A DNA stretch of 16,201 bases from Verrucomicrobiota bacterium (GTDB taxonomy: Bacteria > Verrucomicrobiota > Verrucomicrobiia > Limisphaerales > J093): contig RFJD01000162.1 of assembly GCA_003695015.1 (NCBI GenBank), positions 1-16,201 on the forward strand, given 5' to 3'. The notes beneath the pieces were generated by a model. That model was not told the origin of the DNA and did no database searches. It saw only the letters and a list, made by a program, of their open reading frames with translations. Shown one piece after another: positions 1 to 6,346 of the stretch. Every line of letters starts with the position of its first letter. Within the stretch, counting starts at the first letter, position 1. The translations under genes were made by a program, and so were the position numbers.

Positions 1-261
1 GTAGCCGCCGGCGGGGTTCTGGTAGGTGGGGATGATGGTGTCCTCATTGTCGCCGGCGTACATGTGGGCGCCCAGCAGGAGCTGTTTCTGGTTGCTGACG
101 CAGACGGCGCCGGTGCCTTTCTGTTTGGCCTTGCTGAGGGCGGGCAGCAGCATGCCGGCCAGGATCGCAATGATCGCGATCACCACCAGCAGCTCGATGA
201 GAGTGAAGGCGTCGGAACGCCCACTCGGTCGATTGGTCATGGGCAAATGTTGCGTTTTCAT
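1..261 (-). CDS. Type II secretion/type IV pilin-like pseudopilin, N-terminal part (runs off the left edge)
   Basis: Partial gene of 87 codons with no stop before the window edge. The N-terminus is a short basic leader (MKTQHLPMTNRPSGRSDA) followed by the class III prepilin motif FTLIELLVVIAIIAIL, with Glu at mature position 5, and then LLPALSKAK. This is the usual start of the very numerous verrucomicrobial/planctomycetal pseudopilins, whose later parts often carry a DUF1559 or H-X9-DG region that would lie outside the window. The residue before the cleavage point is Ala rather than the classical Gly. The product is expected in the inner membrane, processed by a prepilin peptidase and assembled into a pseudopilus or used as a surface protein. 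A second in-frame Met lies at base 240. Neither start has a clear ribosome binding site, so the start at 261 is chosen only for the longer leader. Confidence 0.88.
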   Translation of the reverse strand, partial: MKTQHLPMTNRPSGRSDAFTLIELLVVIAIIAILAGMLLPALSKAKQKGTGAVCVSNQKQLLLGAHMYAGDNEDTIIPTYQNPAGGY

Positions 262-454
262 GTCTGGCCGAGTCTTGCGACGGTTTCAAACCCCGGTTTC
301 CCGGAGCTTGGTCTTGGGTTCGGCGTTTTATGAGGTGAAGAATCCCATGTTCTGCCGGTGAATCAATGGCAATGCCTGACTTTTCCATGGCGATTGTTGA
401 CCTCAGGGCCGCGCGGATGCACCCCCCGGAGACAGGGGACGGGAAAATGCGGAT

Positions 455-482
455 TTGCGCTGGTGGGGCGCTGTCCTAAGCT
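455..482 (+). promoter_or_regulatory. Candidate proA promoter (weak match)
   Basis: TTGCGC at 455-460 and TAAGCT at 477-482 are separated by 16 bases. The second element has only the TAnnnT skeleton of a -10 box. If real, transcription would start at about the ATG (489), giving a leaderless or near-leaderless mRNA, which would agree with the absence of a Shine-Dalgarno sequence. This is pattern matching only. Confidence 0.25.
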
Positions 483-488
483 TCGGCC

Positions 489-1766
489 ATGACGTTGACC
501 GAGCAGATGACCGAACTGGCGCGCCAAGCCAAGGCGGCGGCGCATGCGTTGACGCGATTGACGACCGAGCAGAAGAACCGCTGCCTGCGGGCGATGGCCG
601 ACGCCATCGAGCAGCGGGCGGCCGAGGTCCAGCGGCAAAACGCGCTGGATTTGGAAGCCGGCGAAAAGGCCGGCTTGTCCAAGGCCATGCTGGATCGGCT
701 CCGGCTCACCGACGCCCGCATCGCCGGGATGGCCAAGGGGTTGCGGGAGGTGGCGGACCTGCCCGATCCGGTGGGGCGGGTGCTGGACGAACGCACGCGG
801 CCCAACGGCCTGCGCCTGCGCAAGGTGGCCACACCGATCGGGGTGATCGTCATCATCTACGAGTCCCGCCCCAACGTGACCGCCGACGCCGCCGGCCTCT
901 GCTTCAAGTCGGGCAACGCCACGATCCTCCGGGGTGGCAAGGAGGCGATCCACTCGAACCGCGTCATCGCCGAGACGCTGGTTTCCGCCGCCAACGCCGC
1001 CGTGCCGGAGTTTCCCGATCACGCCATCCAACTGGTCCCGGTCACCGACCGGGCGGCCATCCCGGCCCTGCTGGCCCTGACCGACTACGTGGACCTGTGC
1101 ATGCCCCGCGGCGGCGAGGGGCTCATCCGGGCGGTGACGGAGTGTTCGAAGGTCCCGGTGATCAAGCACTACAAGGGCATCTGCAGCGTGTACGTGGACC
1201 GGGAGGCGGATCCGGAAATGGCGGTCAAGGTGTCGGTCAACTCGAAGTGCCAGCGGCCCGGGGTGTGCAACGCCATCGAGACGCTGTACGTGGACCGGGC
1301 GGTGGCGGATCGCCTGTTGCCGGAGCTGGCCGAGGCGTTGTGGAAGGAGGGGGTCGAACTGCGCGCCGATGCCGAGGCTCACCAACGGTTGGCGCCTCTG
1401 GCGAACGGCCGTCCGCTCAAGCCGGCGACCGAGGAGGACTGGAACACCGAGTATCTCGACCTGATTCTCAACGTCCGGCTGGTGGACGGCGTGGGGGAGG
1501 CGATCGAGAAGATCAACCGGCATGGCTCCCACCATTCGGACGCGATCGTCACCGCCAACGAACAGACCGCCCGGCGGTTCCTCAACGAGGTGGATTCGGC
1601 CGCCGTGTACTGGAACGCCAGCACGCGGTTCACCGACGGCGGTGAGTTCGGCATGGGGGCGGAGATCGGCATCAGCACCGACAAGATCGGCGCCCGTGGG
1701 CCGATGGGCCTCGAGGAGCTCACCAGCTACAAGTGGGTGGTGACGGGCACGGGCCAGCTTCGCTAG
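489..1766 (+). CDS. proA: Glutamate-5-semialdehyde dehydrogenase (gamma-glutamyl phosphate reductase)
   Basis: ProA makes L-glutamate 5-semialdehyde from L-glutamyl 5-phosphate with NADPH, the second step of proline synthesis, in the cytoplasm. The 425-residue protein has normal family length. It shows the aldehyde-dehydrogenase superfamily signature around Cys260 (CQRPGVCNAIETLYV), the expected catalytic thiol, together with the IGVIVIIYESRPNVT segment and the C-terminal FGMGAEIGISTDKIGARGPMGLEELTSYKW segment that is diagnostic of ProA. The start at 489 aligns with the family N-terminus (MTLTEQMTELARQAKAAAHAL); no good ribosome binding site precedes it. The partner kinase gene proB is not in the window. 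The stop codon overlaps the start of the next gene by one base, so the two are likely co-expressed. Identification is secure. Confidence 0.97.
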   Translation: MTLTEQMTELARQAKAAAHALTRLTTEQKNRCLRAMADAIEQRAAEVQRQNALDLEAGEKAGLSKAMLDRLRLTDARIAGMAKGLREVADLPDPVGRVLDERTRPNGLRLRKVATPIGVIVIIYESRPNVTADAAGLCFKSGNATILRGGKEAIHSNRVIAETLVSAANAAVPEFPDHAIQLVPVTDRAAIPALLALTDYVDLCMPRGGEGLIRAVTECSKVPVIKHYKGICSVYVDREADPEMAVKVSVNSKCQRPGVCNAIETLYVDRAVADRLLPELAEALWKEGVELRADAEAHQRLAPLANGRPLKPATEEDWNTEYLDLILNVRLVDGVGEAIEKINRHGSHHSDAIVTANEQTARRFLNEVDSAAVYWNASTRFTDGGEFGMGAEIGISTDKIGARGPMGLEELTSYKWVVTGTGQLR

Positions 1767-3100
1767 TGGACGCCACGGACCGAGGCCGACGCCTCTTGGA
1801 GGCGTTCACCCGCCGGATGCCCGCGGGCGGTTTGTTCGCGGACCAGCACTGGCGCCCGGCGGCCGGGCCGTTTCCGCTTCCGGCCCGGCTGGTCCGGGAG
1901 CTGGAGTCGCTGGGACGGGTGCTGCTCCAGTTCCACCGCGCCGCCGGCTTGCTCTACCGCCAGAGCGCCGAGGGGCGGCAGCCGGAATGGGTGGCCCGTT
2001 GGCTGGACTTGGGCAAACCGCCGGAGCTGATCCGGCTCCAACGGCACCGGCGCTTTCGCCAGGAGTTGCCGCGCGTGATCCGGCCGGACCTGTTGATCAC
2101 GGCGGAGGGGCTGGCTTTGACCGAGCTGGACTCGGTGCCGGGCGGGATCGGGCTGACCGACTGGCTGCACCGGTGGCTGGAGGAGGTCGAACCCGGGGCG
2201 GCGGCCCGGTTGGTGGGCGGTCCGGACGGCATGCGCGAGGGGTTTGCCGGGATCTTTGGCGGGGCGCCCCGGGTGCACATCCTGGTTTCCGAGGAATCCG
2301 CGTCCTACCGGCCGGAGATGGAATGGCTGGCGGGGCGTCTGGACCGACGGTTCGCCGTGCAAGGGGCGGACTTCACCGACGTGGGGGCCGGGGAAGCGGT
2401 GTATCGGTTCTTCGAGTTGTTCGACCTGGAGAATGTGCCGGCGGCCTGGCCGTTGTTCGAGCGGGCGGCGGCCGGCGAGATCCAACTGACACCGCCGCCG
2501 GTGGCCGCGTTGGAGGAGAAGCTCTGGTTGGCGTTGCTGTGGAACGGGCGGCTGGAGGGCTGGTGGCGTCGGGAGTTGGGGGCGGCGTTTTTCGAGCGGA
2601 TGCGGCGGTTGGTCCCGCGGTCCTGGGTGCTGGATCCGGCCCCGATCCCACCCCACGCCGGCATCCCGGGCCTGGACCTCGCCGATTGGGAGCAGCTCAA
2701 GGGCCTTTCCCAGAAACGCCGGCAGCTCATCCTCAAGCCGTCGGGCTTTTCGCCGGAAGCCTGGGGCGCCCGCGGCGTGTTCCTGGGCAGCGACCTTTCA
2801 CTCGATGACTGGAGCCGGGCGGTCGAACGGGCGCTGGCCGGTTTCACGCGCGGGCCATGGATCCTGCAGGAATACCGCAAACCGGCCCGGCTGCCGGCGG
2901 AATGGATCGATCCCGCCACGGGGGAAACGCGGCGCATGGAGGGGCGCGTCCGGCTGTGCCCCTACTACTTCGTCCACGGGGAGGGGACGGCCGCCCGGAC
3001 CCGGCTGGGCGGGGTGTTGGCGACGATCTGCCCGGCGGACAAAAAGATCATCCACGGCATGACGGAGGCCATTCTGGCTCCGTGTGCGGTGGGAGAATGA
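1766..3100 (+). CDS. Unassigned ATP-grasp-like protein, resembling circularly permuted ATP-grasp enzymes
   Basis: This 444-residue protein has no function I can name. The GTG at 1766 shares its first base with the proA stop (TAGTG); an upstream GTG at 1733 would add 11 residues. The layout recalls circularly permuted ATP-grasp ligases such as the glutathionylspermidine-synthase-like group. Residues near 108-130 read PDLLITAEGLALTELDS then PGGIG, resembling the acidic metal-binding strand (Glu120, Asp122). A later LILKPSG with Lys324 resembles the nucleotide-binding lysine strand. WILQEY (Gln368, Glu369) resembles the adenine-contacting strand. The C-terminus has GRVRLCPYYF and GGVLATICP followed by HGMTEAILAPCA. 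No signal peptide or membrane segment is visible. A carboxylate-amine or peptide-type ligation is possible from the fold, but the substrate is unknown. Overlap with proA suggests co-translation. The gene converges on ftsH with a 40-base gap. Confidence 0.7.
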   Translation: MDATDRGRRLLEAFTRRMPAGGLFADQHWRPAAGPFPLPARLVRELESLGRVLLQFHRAAGLLYRQSAEGRQPEWVARWLDLGKPPELIRLQRHRRFRQELPRVIRPDLLITAEGLALTELDSVPGGIGLTDWLHRWLEEVEPGAAARLVGGPDGMREGFAGIFGGAPRVHILVSEESASYRPEMEWLAGRLDRRFAVQGADFTDVGAGEAVYRFFELFDLENVPAAWPLFERAAAGEIQLTPPPVAALEEKLWLALLWNGRLEGWWRRELGAAFFERMRRLVPRSWVLDPAPIPPHAGIPGLDLADWEQLKGLSQKRRQLILKPSGFSPEAWGARGVFLGSDLSLDDWSRAVERALAGFTRGPWILQEYRKPARLPAEWIDPATGETRRMEGRVRLCPYYFVHGEGTAARTRLGGVLATICPADKKIIHGMTEAILAPCAVGE

Positions 3101-3119
3101 ACGGGGTCGGTCTCGGACG

Positions 3120-3139
3120 CCGCCACAGCCCCGGGGCGG
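3120..3139. terminator. Weak stem-loop between convergent genes
   Basis: CCGCC (3120-3124) and GGCGG (3135-3139) can pair around a 10-base loop in the 40-base gap between the ATP-grasp-like gene and ftsH. There is no T-tract on either strand, so this is at most a weak or factor-dependent terminator. Confidence 0.2.
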
Positions 3140-3140
3140 T

Positions 3141-5153
3141 TCAACTTGCGGGGGCCGGGGCCGGGGAAGCCAGCCCGGGCGGCAGCTTGGGGGGCACCGG
3201 CTTGGGGACTTCGCCGCCGGTGGTGGCGGCCTCGGCGCCGGTGGGGGCGCCCGTTTCGGGCCGGACCGGCGGTTCGGGCATGCGGCCGGTGCGGATGATC
3301 TCCTCGACTTGGGTGCCCTCGAGGGTTTCGAAATCGAGCAACGCCTTGGCGATGAGTTCGAGCTTGTCGCGGTTTTCCTCGATGAGCTGTTTGGCGCGGG
3401 CGTAGCACTCGTCGATGATCCGCTTCACCTCCCGGTCGATTTCGCGGGCGGTGCTCTCGCTGTAGTCCTTGCTGCGGACCATGTCCCGGCCGAGAAAGAC
3501 GTACTCGCTGTCCTCGCCGTACTGGACCATGCCGAGCTTTTCGCTCATGCCGAAGGTGCAGACCATGGCGCGGGCCATCTGGGTGGCCTGCTGGATGTCG
3601 CCGGCGGCGCCGGTCGAGATGTCGCCGGAGACGATTTGCTCGGCGATGCGGCCGGCCATCAGCACGGTGATCAGGTCGATCATCTCCCGGCGGCTGCGGT
3701 TGAGGATGTCCTCCTTGGGCAGATACATGGTGGCGCCCAAGGCTTGGCCGCGGGGGATGATCGTGACCTTGTGGAGCGGGTGGGTGTGTTCGAGGAGGAC
3801 GTTGACCAGGGCATGACCGGCCTCGTGCCAGGCGGTGAGCTTCTTTTGCTCCTCGGTCATGGCGAGGCTGCGGCGTTCCCGGCCCCAGCGGACCTTGTCG
3901 CGGGCCTCCTCGAGTTCGGCCATGGTGATGGCCTTCTTGTTTTGGCGGGCGGCCAAGAGGGCGGCCTCGTTGAGTAGGTTGGCCAGCTCGGCCCCGGAGA
4001 AGCCGGGTGTGCCGCGGGCGATGACGCTCAGGTCCACGTCCGGGGCCAGTTTGACGTTGCGGGCGTGGACCTTGAGGATGGCCTCGCGGCCGCGGACGTC
4101 CGGGAGATTGACGACGATCTGGCGGTCGAAGCGGCCGGGCCGGAGCAGGGCCGGGTCCAGCACGTCGGGCCGGTTGGTGGCGGCGATGATGATGATGCCC
4201 TCGGTCGAGTCGAAACCGTCCATTTCGACCAGGAGGGCGTTGAGGGTCTGCTCCCGTTCATCGTTGCCGCCGCCCAACCCGTGACCGCGGCTGCGGCCGA
4301 CGGCGTCGATCTCGTCGATGAACACCAGGCACGGGGTGTTCTTGCGGGCCTGCTCGAACATGTCCCGCACGCGGCTGGCGCCCACGCCGACGAACATTTC
4401 CACGAAATCCGAACCGCTGATGCTGTAGAAGGCGGCATCGGCCTCACCGGCGATGGCCTTGGCCAGGAGCGTCTTGCCGGTGCCGGGCGGACCCACCAAA
4501 AGGATGCCCTTCGGGATGCGCCCGCCGAGACGCTCGAACTTCTTGGGATCCCGCAGGAACTCGACCAGTTCCTGCACTTCCTCCTTGGCCTCGTCGATGC
4601 CCGCCACGTCCTTGAACGTGGTCCGGTTCTTCTCCTTGCTGAGCATGCGGGCCTTGCTCTTGCCGAAGCTCAGGGCGCCTTTGCCGGCCATCCGGATCTG
4701 GCGGATGAGGAAGAAATAAATCAGGCCGGCGATCAGGACGAAGGGCAGGATGCCGTACACCAGGCTCATGAGCATGGTGTTGGGCTCGGTGACGCGGAAC
4801 TTGCCGGTCCGGAGAAGCTGGTCCTCGAGTTCATCCGTCAACCGCGTATGCAGCCGGAAGGGCACGGGCTTTCCGGGCTGGGCCGGATCGCGGTACAGGC
4901 CGGTGATTTCCCGCAGTTCGGACTGGGGACTGTACTGGATGACGCCCTCGACGATGCGGTCTTCGTTGACCAGTTCGAGGAACTCCTTGTGGGTCAGCGG
5001 CCGAAGCTGGCGCTCGGTGTGGTCCCGAAAGAACAGCAGCAGCGGAATGAGGCTCAGAATGGCCAGCCACAGCATCCAAGTGCGCTGCGGGACCTTCATC
5101 TCCGGCCCCCGGCCGCGGGTGCCCCGGGGATTGTTGTTGGCACTGTCGGACAT
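3141..5153 (-). CDS. ftsH: ATP-dependent zinc metalloprotease FtsH
   Basis: FtsH is a hexameric inner-membrane AAA+ protease that extracts and degrades membrane and short-lived cytoplasmic proteins. The 670-residue sequence has the full architecture. Membrane segment 1 spans about residues 26-42, followed by a short periplasmic region. Membrane segment 2 spans about 128-148 (LVYGILPFVLIAGLIYFFLI). The AAA module has Walker A GPPGTGKT (Lys227), Walker B VFIDEIDA and the second region of homology with NRPDVLDPALLRPGRFDR. The M41 peptidase domain has the zinc motif HEAGH (His443, Glu444, His447) and the downstream acidic ligand region TGAAGDIQQAT. The C-terminus ends in a Pro/Ala/Gly-rich tail of about 45 residues (after RTGRMPEPP), which is not catalytic and probably flexible. 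The N-terminal 20 residues are hydrophilic. The gene is transcribed alone, divergently from the NIPSNAP-like gene. Identification is secure. Confidence 0.98.
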   Translation of the reverse strand: MSDSANNNPRGTRGRGPEMKVPQRTWMLWLAILSLIPLLLFFRDHTERQLRPLTHKEFLELVNEDRIVEGVIQYSPQSELREITGLYRDPAQPGKPVPFRLHTRLTDELEDQLLRTGKFRVTEPNTMLMSLVYGILPFVLIAGLIYFFLIRQIRMAGKGALSFGKSKARMLSKEKNRTTFKDVAGIDEAKEEVQELVEFLRDPKKFERLGGRIPKGILLVGPPGTGKTLLAKAIAGEADAAFYSISGSDFVEMFVGVGASRVRDMFEQARKNTPCLVFIDEIDAVGRSRGHGLGGGNDEREQTLNALLVEMDGFDSTEGIIIIAATNRPDVLDPALLRPGRFDRQIVVNLPDVRGREAILKVHARNVKLAPDVDLSVIARGTPGFSGAELANLLNEAALLAARQNKKAITMAELEEARDKVRWGRERRSLAMTEEQKKLTAWHEAGHALVNVLLEHTHPLHKVTIIPRGQALGATMYLPKEDILNRSRREMIDLITVLMAGRIAEQIVSGDISTGAAGDIQQATQMARAMVCTFGMSEKLGMVQYGEDSEYVFLGRDMVRSKDYSESTAREIDREVKRIIDECYARAKQLIEENRDKLELIAKALLDFETLEGTQVEEIIRTGRMPEPPVRPETGAPTGAEAATTGGEVPKPVPPKLPPGLASPAPAPAS

Positions 5154-5174
5154 GAAATCGCTCGATGCGCCCCG

Positions 5175-5203
5175 AAGCTATCATCCGGGCATGCCCCGCG
5201 CAA
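5175..5203 (-). promoter_or_regulatory. Candidate ftsH promoter with a palindrome in the spacer
   Basis: Read on the minus strand, TTGCGC (5203-5198) and TAGCTT (5180-5175) are separated by exactly 17 bases and lie just upstream of the ftsH start at 5153. The -10 match is TAnnnT only. The spacer contains the perfect 10-base palindrome GGGCATGCCC (5187-5196), which could be an operator or could be chance. Confidence 0.35.
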
Positions 5204-5320
5204 CCGCCCCCGCCGCCGGAAAACCTTGCCCGGAACCGCCGCTGTGGCTAAAGCCTTGGCCCGTGATCCCCGTCCGGCGGCGCGTGGTGGCCGTCCGAAC
5301 CGACGGGGGCGGGGCGCTCG

Positions 5321-5355
5321 CGGTCGGTCCGGCGGGCGCCCCGCCGGAACGGCCG
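5321..5355. repeat. Large GC-rich inverted repeat in the NIPSNAP gene leader
   Basis: TCCGGCGGG (5328-5336) is the exact reverse complement of CCCGCCGGA (5340-5348), leaving a 3-base loop CGC. Beyond a single G/A mismatch the stem continues for six more pairs, CGGTCG (5321-5326) with CGGCCG (5350-5355), including one G-T wobble. No T-run follows on either strand, so it is not a classical intrinsic terminator. It ends 34 bases before the start codon at 5390. Confidence 0.6.
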
Positions 5356-5389
5356 ACGGACCGCCAGTGACAACGAGAATCCAGAGACC

Positions 5390-6193
5390 ATGAAACGACG
5401 TGAATTCCTCGCCGCCTCCGCCGCCGCCACCGTGGGCTTGGCCGCTCCGGCCCGCGCCCAATCCGCCTCCGGCGGCGGGCGGGACCTGATCGAGCTGCGC
5501 ACCTATCACTTCGCCTCGCCGGAGAAACAGAAAGCCTTCGAGGACTTTCTGGCCGACGTGGCCATCCCGGCCCTCAACCGGGCGGGCATCCGGCCGGTGG
5601 GCGTGTGGAAACTGCGCGCCGCCGACAACCCGCGGTTGAAGCTCGAGGCCGACAGCACCGACCTCTACGTGCTGCTCACGCACAAGAGCTGCGACTCGCT
5701 GATCGGGATGATCCCGCGGTTGAGCCGGGACAGTTGGTTCACCAGCGACGGGGCGGAGATCCTGATGGCGCCGAAGGAGTCGCCGGCCTACACGCGGTTC
5801 GAGAGTTCGCTGCTGCTGGCTTTCGAGGGGATGCCGCATGTGGAGGCGCCCACGATGGCCGCGGACCGCGTGTTGCAGTTGCGGACTTACGAGAGCCACA
5901 ACGACGAGCGGGCCCTGGCCAAGATCCACATGTTCAACGAGGGCGGCGAGCTGGCGATCTTCCGGCGGTGCGGCATGACACCGGCGTTTTTCGGCCAGGC
6001 CCTGATCGGCGACAAGCTGCCGAACCTCACCTACGCCCTGAGTTTCGCCAGTCCCGAGGCCATGCGGGAGGGCTGGAAGAAGTTCGGGCAGGATCCGGGC
6101 TGGAAGACGTTGCGCGAGGATCCGACCTACAAGGACACGGTCTCGCGGATCACCAACCTGGTGCTGCGACCCGCGCGGGGATCGCAAATCTGA
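5390..6193 (+). CDS. Exported NIPSNAP-family protein with a Tat signal
   Basis: This 267-residue protein begins with a twin-arginine signal (MKRREFLAAS), an Ala-rich hydrophobic stretch and an ARA|QS cleavage site near residue 24, so it is predicted to be folded in the cytoplasm and exported to the periplasm. The mature part has two related halves, each starting with the dimeric alpha/beta-barrel strand typical of NIPSNAP domains: IELRTYHF (about residues 35-42) and LQLRTYES (about 162-169). Similar Tat-exported NIPSNAP proteins are common in Planctomycetota and Verrucomicrobiota, but I know of no established biochemical role for them. The start is supported by the Tat motif and a weak purine run AGAGA just upstream. 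The gene appears to be monocistronic or first in a unit, with a strong hairpin in its leader. It ends 153 bases before the sensor kinase. Confidence 0.85.
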   Translation: MKRREFLAASAAATVGLAAPARAQSASGGGRDLIELRTYHFASPEKQKAFEDFLADVAIPALNRAGIRPVGVWKLRAADNPRLKLEADSTDLYVLLTHKSCDSLIGMIPRLSRDSWFTSDGAEILMAPKESPAYTRFESSLLLAFEGMPHVEAPTMAADRVLQLRTYESHNDERALAKIHMFNEGGELAIFRRCGMTPAFFGQALIGDKLPNLTYALSFASPEAMREGWKKFGQDPGWKTLREDPTYKDTVSRITNLVLRPARGSQI

Positions 6194-6244
6194 GGCGGCC
6201 CGCCGGCACGTTCTTCCCGGTCGGAGCGGCGGCGGACCCGCGTC

Positions 6245-6305
6245 GCCGCCCGGCCGGTGGCTTGGACTTCCGGGCGGCTGGCGCGGCCCGGGGGAGCCGG
6301 GCGGC
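6245..6305. repeat. One arm with two alternative complementary partners
   Basis: GCCGCCCGG at 6245-6253 is the perfect reverse complement of CCGGGCGGC, which occurs twice as a direct repeat at 6270-6278 and 6297-6305. Two mutually exclusive 9-base-pair stems are therefore possible. The region lies between the NIPSNAP gene and the kinase start and has no T-tract. Confidence 0.45.
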
Positions 6306-6308
6306 CGG

Positions 6309-6337
6309 TTGCGCCGGGCGATGAACGGTCCGATCAT
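6309..6337 (+). promoter_or_regulatory. Candidate promoter of the kinase operon (weak match)
   Basis: TTGCGC (6309-6314) and GATCAT (6332-6337; four of six positions match TATAAT) are separated by 17 bases. The ATG at 6347 begins nine bases after the -10-like element, so the mRNA would have almost no leader. No Shine-Dalgarno sequence precedes the ATG, which is compatible with that reading. It is unproven. Confidence 0.28.
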
Positions 6338-6346
6338 TCACGTCGC

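Noticed and set aside
363..1535. A 390-codon minus-strand frame over proA
   Set aside because: It is antisense to a fully conserved proA, has low-complexity His/Arg/Gly composition and shows no domain.
1733..1765. GTG start at 1733 for the ATP-grasp-like gene
   Set aside because: It is possible but adds only a Gly-rich stretch lying inside conserved proA sequence. The GTG overlapping the proA stop is the more usual coupling arrangement.
6257..6346. GTG start at 6257 for the kinase (30 extra residues)
   Set aside because: The extension is Arg/Pro/Gly-rich with no motif, has no ribosome binding site and runs through the inverted repeats and promoter candidate. The ATG at 6347 lies just before the GAF region.
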